From Parastagonospora avenae f. sp. tritici 18332-5 (taxonomy: Eukaryota; Ascomycota; Dothideomycetes; Pleosporales; Phaeosphaeriaceae), in NCBI GenBank assembly GCA_022559985.1, contig JAFJTR010000014.1, forward strand, positions 1 to 64,000: 64,000 nucleotides of DNA, written 5' to 3'. Position 1 is the first letter of the stretch. Each line of letters starts with the position of its first letter. Under the pieces are notes generated by a model. The model was not told the DNA's origin, did not search any database, and saw nothing but the letters and a program-made list of their open reading frames with translations. Shown piece after piece: positions 1 through 11,544 of this stretch. The position numbers and the translations under genes are program-made.

Positions 1-1
1 C

Positions 2-1177
2 CCGATCCATCCCGTTATCTCAACCCTCCCCCCCACCAACCCCCACTCTCCCATACCCTCATCCCCTCTCTCCCCCTCCCCCCTCTCCCCCTCTCCCCTC
101 TCCCCCTCTCCCCTCTACCCCTCTCGCCAACTAACCGCCATCCTCCTGCGCCTCTCCCACCTCCTCACGCACTCCTCCCTACCCAGATCCCACATCACCC
201 ACACCACCCTTCTCCTCCGCCACATGTCCACCTTCACCCTCCTCAACCCCATCTACGCCACCTTCTTCTCCTTCCTCAACCCGCCCTCACGCGTCACAAT
301 CGCCTGCGGCCCACGCATGCCCGCTGGCATCGACGTCCTGCTCAGCGTGATCCTCGACAAAACCCCCTCTCGCCAAGGCCTGCACGTTCAAAGCAGGAGT
401 TACTGGGCGCCCGCCAATATCGGGCCGTATAGCCAGGCGATATCTGCTGGTCTGCCAGGTGGGAGCGGAGGCGGGGACGTGGTGTACGTCGCTGGGCAAA
501 TCCCGCTCGTGCCGGCGAGTATGGAGGTGTATGATGAGCGCGGGTTTGGGGGGCAGGTTGTGCTTGCGTTGCAGCATTTGTGGCGGGTGGGGAGGGCGAA
601 GGGCGTGAAAGGATGGATTGCGGGCGTGGGGTTTATTCCGGTGGGGGTTGATGGGGAGAGGGGGGGCGAGGTGGTGAGGAGGGCGTGGAGGATGATACAT
701 AAGAAGGGTGAGGTGGAGGATGAGGAGGAGGAGAGTGTGGATCCGTGGGATCGACTGAATGGCCAGCAATTGGCGTTCAACGATTCGACGTATCGCGCGC
801 CGATTCCAGATCACTCTGCTATCTCGGGACACGGCACGCCACCGTGTTTCGTGGTGCAGGTTGAAGCGCTGCCGCGAGGGGTGGATATCGAGTGGAGTGC
901 GACGGGCTTGACGGCTGCATCGATACGCACTGACGGGAACGAAGTCGCGCCGGTAGGATCATCGTCGCGGTTCTACGCGTTTGAGCTCCGCGGGAAGGAG
1001 GATTACGGGAGGGTGAGAGAGACGCCGTGGACGAATGCTACGATATATGTCGGGCGAGGATTTGAGTGGGATGAGGATGTGAAGGGCGTGCAGTGGATAC
1101 CATGTCACCGAATCTGGGGCAACGATGGGCAAGAAGTGCCCGGCGTCGTCGTCGGGCGGGTTGATTACTCAATATAA
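2..1177 (+). CDS. DPH6: Diphthine--ammonia ligase, C-terminal RidA-like part (5' truncated)
   Basis: Partial gene: the reading frame is open from base 2, so the start lies left of the window. Dph6 makes the final amide of diphthamide on eEF2 in the cytosol. Fungal Dph6 has an N-terminal ATP-pyrophosphatase domain, not present here, followed by two RidA/YjgF-like domains. The visible part begins with the end of the first RidA-like domain (LLRLSHLL...ATFFSFLNPPSR). A second one starts at the hallmark YWAPANIGPYSQAI and continues VVYVAGQIPLVPASMEV. Bases ~61-120 are a CT-rich in-frame repeat encoding PLSPS units, an unusual insertion for this protein. An acidic stretch (EVEDEEEES) lies inside the second RidA domain. 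The gene converges on the minus-strand gene to its right. The identity is firm for the RidA part; the symbol assumes the missing N-terminus is normal. Confidence 0.85.
   Translation, partial: PIHPVISTLPPTNPHSPIPSSPLSPSPLSPSPLSPSPLYPSRQLTAILLRLSHLLTHSSLPRSHITHTTLLLRHMSTFTLLNPIYATFFSFLNPPSRVTIACGPRMPAGIDVLLSVILDKTPSRQGLHVQSRSYWAPANIGPYSQAISAGLPGGSGGGDVVYVAGQIPLVPASMEVYDERGFGGQVVLALQHLWRVGRAKGVKGWIAGVGFIPVGVDGERGGEVVRRAWRMIHKKGEVEDEEEESVDPWDRLNGQQLAFNDSTYRAPIPDHSAISGHGTPPCFVVQVEALPRGVDIEWSATGLTAASIRTDGNEVAPVGSSSRFYAFELRGKEDYGRVRETPWTNATIYVGRGFEWDEDVKGVQWIPCHRIWGNDGQEVPGVVVGRVDYSI
61..122. repeat. In-frame CT-rich minisatellite
   Basis: A polypyrimidine stretch with a roughly 15-nt period, variants of ccctctccccctctc, inside the DPH6 reading frame. 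It encodes about three PLSPS units, so unit changes would keep the frame. Confidence 0.6.
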
Positions 1178-1646
1178 AGATGTGATCATTCCACAAGATG
1201 ATGAGATGGCGTGCTACAGTTGGCTACGATAGACCAGTACTCTGATCTAGCTTGTCGTGATGATGTGATCTCCGTCAATGACCGCTGCTCTCGCCAGTGA
1301 TGGTGCTGCATGTTCTCACTGCGGCGGAAGCTAGACAGGTGCCTGAAGTCGTACAGTATCGCGAGGCTTGATTATCATATCGAGACCGTGCGTCTGTATA
1401 CATCCAGGCTGTAGGATACGCTGCTACCTGTAGCACCTTTTTGCTTCTCATTGTAGTTGGCAATCTGTAGAAGCACACATAGAAATCTCACATATCTTCG
1501 TTAAATACTCAGCTATGCATCAACATAAACATCATGACTCTTCTTATCCCAGACCCGTAGGCCAGTATACCCAGCCCGCCCCAAGAACGCCACGCAGTCT
1601 TATCATGTTTCATATTTCATCAAAAGAGTAGAGTTATATATGGGTA
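1178..1646. other. Intergenic, convergent 3' regions
   Basis: 469 bp between two convergent genes. It holds only the two 3' untranslated regions. I see no RNA gene or repeat. Confidence 0.6.
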
Positions 1647-3872
1647 TCAAGCAATATTCCCCGCCAGCCCCAAGAAGAGCGCCTGAGCGGCGAGTTGCAG
1701 CGTCCAGATGCCGACTTTTTTGATCCGGCGTTTGCGCACTGTGCGGTCGTCGAGGACGTCGCGGGCGAAGGCATCGTACATCTTTAGAATTATTAGTACG
1801 GAGAGAATGCTAGTAGTGCATGTAGATCAGAAACTCACCTCTCGAGATACTTCCTCCATCAACCCGCTGTCGTAGAGTGTCCAGCTTCCGTCAAACTCGC
1901 TGACTTTCTTGACAACGCGGCAATTTACGGGGATGAAAGTGCGTTTCGAATTGATGTAGGCGACAATGGGTCGGACGAGGGCGTTATTGACGTAGGATAT
2001 GTCTCGAGTGAAGATGGGTACGGCGGCGCGGACGTCGTTGAGATGGACGCGCATGTCCATAATGATGAAGCGTTTATCCTCTCCTTCAACGTCCTTATGC
2101 TCGTTTTCGTCATGGTGATGGTCGTCGAAGCCAGGCGTAGCGTGGTCTGAGAAATGGTGTTTGCGACCGTTTTGTGTGACGGTGGCTTCAACACGGTCGT
2201 ACATGTCAGACATGACCTTTGCGAGCGATTCGTCGTCGTCATTGGGGAGCATGATATCTGCTATGATGTCGACATTGCCTTCGTGGATCCACGAAAAGGG
2301 GCCGTCGTAGCCTCGGTTGAGATGGTCGATGTTGAGACCGTCGATCCGTATCCTGCTGTGTTTCTTCCACGTGCTGCCATCTTCAGACCCGCTGCTGAGC
2401 TGTGTGCCGGTGTAGTTGTGGGTCTGTCGGGGGTGGATGGTGAACAGTGAGTTATCAAATGAGCCAGACATCATGTTCGCCGAGAGGAAGTCGTAGAACA
2501 GCCATTGCTTTCGCAATTGTGGCAGGTCGCACGAGTACACGCTGGCGGCAAAAGGGCGGAAACCACCTGGCTGGTAGATGGTGACTAGCAAATCCTCCAT
2601 CTTGAACGAGTTCAGCTCGAAGTCGCCTGGGTTGTGCTCGTGCTTGTATGACCGGGGATCTACGCCCTCGATTGTGCGTACGTGTGTTCGATCGATGACG
2701 CCGCGGATGCCTTTGATTTCCACGTCCTCCAGCATTCCCTTTCCGTTGAACCATTTCGAAAAGGATAGCGTAACGTTCACCGTGTCAATAGAGATGTCGA
2801 ACTGGGTGTAGTTTGTGTCTTCTTCAGGCTCTGCTCCCTGCTCGGCGCCCTCCTGGTGCTCCTTCTCGTCCTTTTCTTGCTGCGCAACAGCCGCCGCGGC
2901 CGCAGCCATTTCAGTCTGCGAGCCCTTGCTGACCTTGCCACCTTTTTGACCCGGTCGTCTCGACACGTAGACCTTCCTGAACGAGATGACTCCGTCCTTC
3001 CACTTGGGCACTACAGCCGTCTCGAAGACAACTTTGATGCCCGACGACTTTGTCAAGTAGTTTCCAATCCACTTGGCCAGCGTCTCTTGCGAAAAAGCAG
3101 TGTTGATGAGGAAAACAGTCAACATGAAGAAGGTCGTTGTCCCCAGCACAATCCACAGCACGTGCGCAGCCAGGATCCACGAGAAGAGTGCGTAGATCTC
3201 GTCAGCGTTGAAGGGACGCGCGCTTCGAATGGTGAGCCATTTGAAGTGGATCTTTATCCGCGACCAGAATCCTGAGGCTGCCTCAAGCAGTTCTGCCTTT
3301 GTCGGACGTTTGAGGTGTGGTAGGGTGTGGGGTAGGCGGTCGAGGAGGTGCTTGCTGGAAGCGTCCTGGGCGTCGGATTTGGGGTTCGATGGCTGTTTCG
3401 AGCCTTTGAGAGGGGCTTGAGGCTGTGGAGAGAGGGTTGCCTGCGGAGCCTGTGGTGGGTTTCGTTTGCTCTTGGAGGAGCCATCCGTCACTGAGCTCTT
3501 GTTGCGTCGGTCGCTGGCGGCACTCTTTTTGGCAGATTTCTTCGATCTCGAGGACGCATGCCTGCAGAAAGCGGACAGTACGGTGACTGCCACGCTTTGG
3601 TAGCCATGACTGTGTCGGAACAGCGGCGCTTGCAGCAGTGGTGCGGTACCCGATATGACATGTGACGAGCGCGTGAAGGGCGAATGTGTTGAGGAGAGGC
3701 CCAGCACTTGGGCACTCGATGTGATGGGTCGTCTCTGAGGGAATGCCCCCCAGTGTGTCCGCGAATGGCTTCCTATGCTGAAGCGCGGCAGCACTCCATG
3801 CTGGGTCAGCGGCTGGTCGACGACGGAGCGCCGCAGAATAGCGCCAGCCGTCCAGCCTACATTCCTGCTCAT
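1647..3872 (-). CDS. MDM31: Mitochondrial inner-membrane protein Mdm31 (distribution and morphology)
   Basis: Mdm31/Mdm32 family inner-membrane protein needed for mitochondrial shape, nucleoid stability and lipid balance. Coding exons are complement(join(1647..1781,1839..3872)), 722 aa. The 57-nt intron has a GTGAGT donor, a ctaataat branch site and a phase-0 junction. The last exon, too short to be obvious, restores the conserved tail ending in a hydrophobic segment (WTLQLAAQALFLGLAGNIA). The N-terminus is Arg/Ser-rich with no early acidic residues, as in a matrix targeting sequence. After a basic Lys/Ser/Pro linker comes a transmembrane segment near residues 227-256, then the conserved LAKWIGNYLTKSSGI and FETAVVPKWKDGVISF. 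Start chosen at the ATG at 3872; the six codons upstream in frame begin with GTG. Divergent from PNO1, 322 bp apart. Confidence 0.93.
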
Positions 3873-4194
3873 TATATTCACCGCAGCCACATTGTCGAGT
3901 CCGCGGGTCCGTGGAGGCTGCGAACTGGGCGATCGGGAGGGGGAGGAGGGGCGTGGTTCTGGTGAAGCAGAGTGGGAAGAACCAAGTTCACGTCATTATA
4001 GTGCTGGCACAGACTGGACTTTGCGGTGAAAGCGCTAGTACGTAGCCGGCTGCCACCGCCATCTCGCCTCACCAAAATTCGCGACTGCGAAACTTGAAAC
4101 TTTCTTATCGATAGCCCCGCCGAAATTCACGATTCTGCCGCCCTCGCTCCACCACCAGACGACTATAACCATTCCTGCAAAAAGAAGACACAAA
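3873..4194. promoter_or_regulatory. Divergent promoter MDM31 / PNO1
   Basis: 322 bp separate the two start codons, so both promoters must lie here. A TATCGATA palindrome lies at 4107-4114, 81 nt before the PNO1 ATG. No TATA box is obvious. Confidence 0.5.
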
Positions 4195-4983
4195 ATGCCG
4201 GCACCCACAGCTCTCCAGCGCCGCCCCGAGGAATTCGCGCAGAATGTCAGCGAAGACGTCTCCATGGAGGCCAGCGCCGTCCCGCTGCCCGAAGACGACG
4301 CAGACCTGATCGACATGAGCATCGAGCCCGGCACCGTAATAGAAGCCGCACCGGATGCGCCTGCCGACGACATGCCCATGACTGACGAGAGCGGCCGCCC
4401 CAAGTTCGCGCCCGCAAAGTCGATACCGCTCGCCTTCCGCCACGAGCAGCGCAAAGTGCCCATCCCACCACACCGCATGACGCCGCTCAAGACGGCGTGG
4501 CCCAAGATATACCCCCCGCTGGTCGAGCACCTCAAGCTGCAGGTGCGCATGAATATCAAAACCAAGTCCGTCGAGCTGCGCACATCCAAGAGCACCACCG
4601 ATACTGGCGCTCTGCAAAAGGGCGAGGATTTTGTCAAGGCCTTCACACTCGGCTTTGACGTCGACGATGCCATTGCGCTGCTCCGTCTGGACGACCTCTA
4701 CATTGAGACGTTCGAGATCAAGGATGTCAAGACCCTTCAGGGCGAGCACATGGGCCGTGCTATTGGACGCATAGCAGGCAAGGACGGAAAGACCAAGTTC
4801 GCCATTGAGAACGCCAGCCGGACGCGCGTGGTACTAGCAGACTCTAAGATTCACATCCTAGGTGGTTTCAAGAACATCCACGTCGCGCGGGAGGCTATCG
4901 TCAGCTTGATCTTGGGACAGAACCCCAGCAAGGTCTATGGCAACCTGCGAACGGTTGCTGGGCGGATGAAGGAGAGGTTTTAG
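4195..4983 (+). CDS. PNO1: KH-domain ribosome assembly factor Pno1/Dim2
   Basis: Pno1 (Dim2) binds the 3' end of 18S pre-rRNA in nucleolar and cytoplasmic pre-40S particles; it recruits the Dim1 methylase and shields the Nob1 cleavage site. Single exon, 262 aa, close to the family's usual length. An acidic N-terminus (~1-75) precedes the conserved core KVPIPPHRMTPLKTAWPKIY and the KH-like repeats. The second KH repeat has GRIAGKDGKTKFAIENASRTR followed by IHILGGFKNIHVAREAIVSLILG, and the protein ends KVYGNLRTVAGRMKERF, the near-invariant Pno1 tail. The ATG sits in an A-rich context (cacaaaATG). No introns were needed. Confidence 0.97.
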   Translation: MPAPTALQRRPEEFAQNVSEDVSMEASAVPLPEDDADLIDMSIEPGTVIEAAPDAPADDMPMTDESGRPKFAPAKSIPLAFRHEQRKVPIPPHRMTPLKTAWPKIYPPLVEHLKLQVRMNIKTKSVELRTSKSTTDTGALQKGEDFVKAFTLGFDVDDAIALLRLDDLYIETFEIKDVKTLQGEHMGRAIGRIAGKDGKTKFAIENASRTRVVLADSKIHILGGFKNIHVAREAIVSLILGQNPSKVYGNLRTVAGRMKERF

Positions 4984-6267
4984 ATCACGGTCAAAAGCGA
5001 TCGTATGCATTTCAATGGCGTTCAGGTTTGGGGATACCATCTAGCACGACTGCATGAGTAGAAGGCGATGGGCTGGCAGTCTTCTCAAGAATAAACAAAT
5101 TCTGTTCAACAAGTGCGTCGGCCAAATACTCACATCAGCTAGACTACAAGCATGCAGCATGTGGTCGTAATGGGCAGTTTATGAGATGCATATGAGTCTC
5201 TGTGAACATCTGCACTCAACACCTCGCGTCACATCGTCCTGCAGTACTCCGTTGAAGTGACATCGAAGTGCAAATCGAGGGTACAAAAATTCTACTTATC
5301 GGCCCTTGCTGCCAGGCACGCTCCGTTCCGACCGAAGTAAGCACTATACATAGGCCTCACCAACAGGACTTCCAACATCAAGTACAAACATGTTCAGGTC
5401 CGTCGGAGTGCAAAGCGCGGCCAATCTCTCTTATCGCCTACCCTTAGTCCCTTTGCCCGCTCTGGTCTCGCTTAGAAGATCATGCCCATCCTCCATGTCG
5501 AGTACTGTAAGCTGTACCGCCACACTGCATAACCACACCGAGCACCAGGTCCCCCCAAGCCACAAATTAAGATACCCGAAATCCAATGCATCATCTCCCC
5601 AGATCCCGTTGTTATACCTACCAGATCTAACATTCGTCCGTCGGATGGTGTTTGAGGTACCCTCCGACCCTCCGCAGCGCGACCCACCCTTCTAGAATTG
5701 TGGCTGGCCTTGCACACCCGTTCAAGCTCGCTCCAAGCAGCTAACAAGCTTTCTCTGGCTATTCTGTAGGGTTTGATTGGCTCGGATTCAGGCTTTGCGA
5801 CCGCCACGCCATGGCTGCTTTGCCGCGAGCGGAATTAGTCTCGCGGGGGTGGGAGGGGATACGCAGATACGGCTGTCACCGTCCGTCTCTAAAGGGCGGG
5901 CGTATGGCCAAGTACCGAGGAAAGAATGTATACCAGTACGCGTGTTGCTGCCTTCTGCTATACACGGACATGACTTTCTTCACATTCTCATTCTGATACT
6001 CATTTTTACTTGGACTGTGTTAAGAGTTGTGCATTCCCGTTCACTAGTTTCCCAGTCTCGAGTACCACATTACAGAGATCTACAAACGTCAATTACACTT
6101 CACGGTTGCTTCCGTCTTGGTTCGCGCCTGCTTTGGTAAGATTTGCGATTCCGTCCGTATGCTATCGACATCTCATACTCGTGCTCAAAAGAGCTTGAGC
6201 TTGAGGCAAGAAACGTAGGCAGTAAAGTATACTAACAGCTCGACCCAGATTTTACACATCATTCACA
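4984..6267. other. Intergenic region, 1.3 kb
   Basis: Holds the PNO1 3' end and the long upstream region of the next transporter. A 101-codon ORF at 5390-5695 starts with an Arg-rich stretch but shows no recognisable domain, is overlapped by open frames on the other strand and has no supporting splice structure, so I leave it out. No RNA gene seen. Confidence 0.5.
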
Positions 6268-8074
6268 ATGGCGACGCCCGCAACACTCTCAAATCCCGTC
6301 CGGGAAACCCAAGACATACAAGACGAAAAGGTCGGGGAAGCATACCACCAAGGCCAGGACGCCGACCGGACACCAGAAGAATCCTACACAACAGACATCG
6401 AAAAAGGCCCCCAAAGCCAAGCCCAATCAACCTACACCGACGAGCAAACACTCTCCGGTGATGTAATACCAGATCCAGAAGCCCCTCAGGACCCCAACAT
6501 CGTGGACTGGGACGGCCCTTCCGACCCAGCGAATCCTCAAAACTGGCCCATGTCGAAGAAATGGGGCATCATCGCATCCCTGGGCGCATGTACGCTCATC
6601 ACACCACTCGCCTCATCCTTCTTCGCGCCTGGCGTGCCACAGGTGCTTAGGGAATTCCACGAGACGTCGAACGTTATAGCTGCTTTCGTTGTGTCTGTGT
6701 ATATCCTGGGCTTTGCTATCGGGCCGCTGTTCGTTGCGCCGCTGTCGGAGCTGTATGGGCGCATATACCTCTACAATGTGTGCAATCTGCTCTTTGTTAT
6801 TTTCAATGTTGCATGTGCGCTGTCCAAGTCAATGGGCATGCTCATTGCTTTCCGCTTCTTCGCGGGATGCGCGGGCTCAGCGCCCTTGACCATCGGTGGA
6901 GGAACAATCGCTGATAGTAAGTTAAATTGCTCCCTGATATCATTTTGGACAGACAGAAAGATGGTTGAAACAGTACCACCACCAGCCCGCCTTCCCCCAA
7001 ACCCTTGCGTATGAGACACCAGCTAACCAAACCTTCTCCTCCCAGTGTTCCCTCCAGAGCAACGCGCCGGCGCAATGGCAATTTGGTCTCTAGGTCCGCT
7101 CCTCGGCCCTGTCATCGGCCCCGTGTGCGGCGGCTTCCTCGTCGAAAACCTCTCCTGGCGCTGGGTATTCTGGATCCTCGCCATCTTCGGTGGCGTGTTC
7201 GGGCTGATCCTGCTCGCTGTCGGCTCTGAATCCTACGGGCCCACACTGCTCGAGCGCAAAGCCGCTGCGTTACGCAAAGCCACCGGAAACCCAGCTATTC
7301 GATCGAAGCTCGCCAAGGATATTCCTCCGAGAGAGGTCTTCATACGTGCGATTTCCAGGCCGATGAAGATGCTCTTCATGTCGCCGATTGTGGGGCTGAT
7401 GAGTTTGTATATTGCGATCAATTATGGGATTTTGTATTTGTTTTTCACGACGATTACTTTTGTGTTTGAGCAGAGATATCACTTTAGTTCGGGGGCTGTA
7501 GGCCTCTCGTATATCGGCTCAGGGGTGGGTATGCTGGTGGGCATGGGAGTTCTAGGAGTCATGTCCGATAAGGTCATCAAGAAGCAACAAGCCAAAGGAA
7601 ATGTCAAGCCAGAACATCGCCTCCCGCTGATGCTGACGGTGCCTGGAGCGGTGGCCCTACCTATTGGCGTGTTTGTGTACGGCTGGACGGTACGTTATCT
7701 TCAAAGAAAAGATGCGTAGGAGTTTTATACTGACGGATTTCTAGACATACTACGGCGTCCACTGGATCGTCCCCATCATCGCCACCGCATTCATCGGCCT
7801 CGGTAATCTCACCGCCATGATGACCATCCAAACCTACCTCGTCGACGCCTTCACCATTCACGCCGCATCCGCCATCGCAGCAAACACCGTCCTCCGCTCG
7901 ATTTTCGGCGCCGTACTTCCACTATCTGGTCTATCGATGTACGACACGCTGGGCCTTGGGTGGGGGAACAGTCTGTTGGGGTTCATTAGCTTGGCGTTCA
8001 TCCCGGTGCCGATTTTCTTTCGGTTTTATGGCGAGAGGATCCGGACGAGTAAAAAGTTCCAGGTGCAGTTTTGA
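6268..8074 (+). CDS. MFS multidrug transporter, DHA1 type (12 TM)
   Basis: Predicted plasma-membrane H+ antiporter of the fungal DHA1 drug/polyamine group. Exons join(6268..6916,7046..7689,7745..8074), 540 aa. The splice in IAD|MFPPEQRA rebuilds the conserved loop after TM4, and that in GWT|TYYGVHWI restores the late TM region. The hydrophilic N-terminus ends in WDGPSDPANPQNWPMSKKWG, a signature of this group directly before TM1. GPLSELYGR matches MFS motif A, and the LGPLLGPVIGPVCGGFL region matches the antiporter motif C. The substrate cannot be read from sequence. It stands alone and is not evidently operonic with the DHA2 transporter 1.6 kb downstream. Confidence 0.92.
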
Positions 8075-8954
8075 TGTACTGTGGGGAGGGGTGTGAGATG
8101 TGAGGTTTAGCGGCATTAGAGGGAGTTGGGTTTTGCATATAGAGGTTATCATAGCGCGCATGCATATTGTGTCGAGCGACGCAAGTAAAAGTGTCGATAA
8201 TTTTGTGGACATGTAACAGTTGAAGATCAATCTAGTCACGATCGCAACATGCCGTGCTAAATTGTTACTGCACCTGGAGAGACTCGAGAGCGGTAGCGGT
8301 GAACTACAGGTTCTCACTTACGACGACAAGCAACCAGGTTAGAACAGATAGCAGCCTATCTAATACCCCGGGGCTATACACAAAGCCTTTCTGTTACTTT
8401 TGAACCCAGGCAGCACTGTGTATGGATGCGGGCTATGGGAAGCTCTTGTTCACTTCTCTTCCTAATTGATAACCTGCAGTAGTAGCACGTGGGCTGTTCC
8501 ATATCATAAACTTCCACATAAGGACAATAAATCGTCCGAACAAGCTGTGGCTTTCAGCGACATGACGTGAGGACGACGCAGAGTCCAATGGTTTCCTTAA
8601 GCACGAGTCGTCGAATTAACGAAAACCCGGGCGCGTCTCCAGCCCCAAGCCTACACTCCAGACATCAGACGATTGCAGTCATACTAGGCGTCTCGCGATG
8701 AGTCGGATCGATGGTAGCGGAAGTAAAATGATCCACATCGGAGCGGTTGTAGCGAACATGCCGTACCACCGATATACCGACCTCAAACGCCCAGCGAGAT
8801 CCCGAGGTCTGGCCATTTACCCACAAAAAGCTTAGATCAGGCCCAGCCCTAGGGGAAAGTCGCAAACGAATGCGAGCATTGACGGACGAAATTCATTGTC
8901 GAGATGTGAGCGAGTTTATGCCGTAGGGGGCCTTATGTGCGTATCCTGCATACA
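8075..8954. other. Intergenic region
   Basis: 880 bp after the DHA1 transporter. It has only short open frames on both strands. I see no RNA gene, repeat or clear promoter element. Confidence 0.5.
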
Positions 8955-9414
8955 ATGGATCCTTCTGATGGCGATGACTGGAAGCTTCTGCAATTGCTGT
9001 GTCAGGAGAATGACTCCACTACGATTCGAATCCCAAGATTTTATCCCGATCGCGAGGGTCTGACTAGACTCATCGCAAATGCTGCCGGGGTGCGCGGTCG
9101 CCGAGAACACCAAAACACTTATGCACTCTTGATCGATGACGATCTCAAATGGCGGTTGCTTCTATCCGCTTCTACACGGTGTGCCAGTCTGCAATTCTGG
9201 CGTATCCTTACCGAAATGCAGCCCCTTGCGATGCGCGCTGCACGTCTAAACGAGAACCATCGAGTGCCGCAAGGAGCGCGAGGAATCCGTGTGGCTTGCC
9301 AGGCAGCAATTTTATGATTTCGAGGCGTCGCTTAGGAGTTTGCGGACGAAATCCAGCCGGAGGTATGGGAGAAAGCGGAAAAGCGGGTGTACCGTGTGTA
9401 CCGATCTCCGCTAG
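8955..9414 (+). pseudogene. Candidate frameshifted gene relic, unknown family
   Basis: Reading from the ATG at 8955 gives a protein-like sequence (MDPSDGDDWKLLQLLCQE...) with balanced charged and hydrophobic residues up to LTEMQPLAMRAARLNEN near 9257. It then becomes atypical and stops. From about 9256 the +1 frame continues equally protein-like (TIECRKEREESVWLARQQF, then DFEASLRSLRTKSSRRYGRK) to TAG at 9412. One extra or missing base near 9255 would join the two. The relic has no recognised domain; the second part looks helical and basic. It could instead be a spliced gene, but I saw no convincing GT-AG pair. It lies in the upstream region of the DHA2 transporter. Confidence 0.35.
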
Positions 9415-9673
9415 ATGTATCCACCCAAACGGGGACGAGAAGACCAATGTTTGCAGTGTAATTGCTTGTGTCTCCATCTCAGCCCTACGGCCGCCCTTGA
9501 ATGCCCTCCTTTTCTGGATACTACAAATAGTGCCTTCGCCCCTCAGGCAGCGGCCCTTTGATCACGCAGCTTCCGCCTTCAGACATACACTCGTCATTAA
9601 GGACTAGTCAACGCCCACGCCTTGGCGCATACCTGGACAACTCTATATAGCCCGCGCCACGCACGACTCAATC

Positions 9674-11544
9674 ATGAGCGACGCAAACAATCACCTCCGG
9701 CCGACGACACAGGCGAGCATGGCCGAATCAGACAGGACTGCGGTGCAAAGCCATGCACCCTCGCTTTTGGAGGGCAAGGGTGCTGTTGAGGCTGTAGCAC
9801 CTGCAGCCAATCCTGCCTCAGTCGAACCAATCATTGCAGACGAGAAGAATGCTGGTGTAGTCGACTCGAAGCGCAATTCGCAAATCAGCGCAGACGATGA
9901 AGAGGACGGTTTCGAATATCCCAAGTCTTGGAAATTGGCGGCCATCACAATAGCTCTTTGCTTGAGTGTTTTCTGCATGGCATTGGTAAGTCATCTCATG
10001 TCCTGTATATCTTCGCAGTATTAACATTCGCAGGACAACACAATTATCGCGACTGCAATCCCACGTATCACTGACCAGTTCAAAGCCCTGAACGATGTTG
10101 GGTGGTATGGCAGTTCATACCTACTCACGACTTGCGCCACTCAACTCATTTACGGAAAGTTCTACACCTTTTACTCTATCAAATGGGTCTACCTCATCGC
10201 GCTCGCCATCTTCGAACTCGGGTCTTTGATCTGTGGTGTTGCGCCCAACTCGACCGCACTGATCATTGGCCGTGCGGTCGCTGGGGTCGGTGCGGCTGGT
10301 ATCTTCAGCGGTGCCATTCTCATTATCGCCAGCACTGTTCCACTTCGCAAACGTCCTACCTACATGGGTTTGATTGGTGGTATGTACGGCATTGCCTCCG
10401 TTGCGGGTCCTCTGTAAGTTTCGCCTACAACACCAAGACCGATCAACACGTGCTAACAAAGCTTAGTATGGGCGGAGCCTTCACCGATCACCTCACCTGG
10501 AGATGGTGTTTCTATATTAATTTGCCTTTCGGTGCGCTTACCGCTGCGTTCATCATCCCATTCTTGAGCGTCCAGCGTCGTGGGAAGAAGGTCGATGCGA
10601 CATGGAAGCAGCAGCTCAAGAAGTTCGATCTTGAGGGCACTGTACTGTTCCTCCCAGCCATCATCTGCCTGCTCCTTGCGTTGCAATGGGGAGGTTCGAA
10701 GTATGACTGGAGCAACGGTCGCATCATCGCCCTCTTCGTCATCTTTGCTCTCCTCATCATCGGCTTCATCGCCATCCAGTGGTATAAACAGGAGAACGCC
10801 ACCGTTCCTCCCCGCATCTTCCTCAACCGCAACGTTTGGGGATCGGCATGGTTCGGAGCTATGCTTGGCGCTGCTTTCTTCGTCATGGTCTACTATCTTC
10901 CCATCTGGTTTCAGGCGATCAAGGGCGTTTCGGCTACGAAATCCGGCATAATGAACCTCCCTTGCATTCTGGGCCTGGTCATCGTATCGATGTCAAGCGG
11001 TATCTTGGTGACGGTCATCGGATACTACACTCCGTTTATGCTCATTTCCAGCGTCCTGATGGCTATTGGTGCCGGTCTGTTGTCAACCTTTGAGACCGAC
11101 TCGAACTCTCCTAGGTGGATCGGCTACCAATTCCTCTTCGGCGCTGGTGTTGGTTTCGGCATGCAGCAAACACTCGTCGCCGTCCAGACTGCACTTCCTG
11201 CCGACGACATCCCCATCGGTACCGCCATCATGATGTTCACGCAAACCCTCGGTGGCGCCCTCTTCATCAGCGTCGGCCAGAACGTCTTCACGAACCAGCT
11301 CATCAAGAACCTCGGCACCCTCGTCCCTGAGCTCGACACTAAGATCGTCCTTCTGACTGGCGCTACAGAGCTCAAGCACGCCATCGAGGAGAAGTTCTTG
11401 CCCGGCGTCCTCACAGCGTACAACCTCGCGCTTACACAAACCTTCTACGTCTCTGTCGCCGCTGCGTCGCTGTCGATTCTCGGCGCAGCATTCGTGGAGT
11501 GGAAGAACATGAAGGGCAAACAAGTCGTCATGCACGCTGCATAG
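9674..11544 (+). CDS. MFS efflux transporter, DHA2 type (14 TM)
   Basis: Predicted plasma-membrane drug or secondary-metabolite exporter, related to the gliA/TOXA type of 14-helix pumps. Exons join(9674..9985,10034..10413,10467..11544), 589 aa. Both introns are about 50 nt with GTAAG donors; the second has a tgctaac branch site. A ~90-residue acidic hydrophilic N-terminus precedes TM1. LDNTIIATAIPRITDQF is created by the first splice and is the DHA2 motif D1 at TM1. It is followed by DVGWYGSSYLLTTCATQL, the conserved GKFYTFYSIKW loop, GVGAAGIFSGAILI, and WRWCFYINLPFGA after the second splice. Such pumps often sit in biosynthetic clusters, but the nearest biosynthetic gene here is over 12 kb away. 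Confidence 0.93.

Noticed and set aside
5390..5695. 101-codon ORF with an Arg-rich, presequence-like start
   Set aside because: No domain after the first 40 residues, overlapped by an open minus-strand frame, and no splice continuation that restores a known protein.
9015..9040. gattcgaatcc resembles a tRNA B box
   Set aside because: No matching A box, anticodon arm or acceptor pairing around it; it lies in the putative coding relic.
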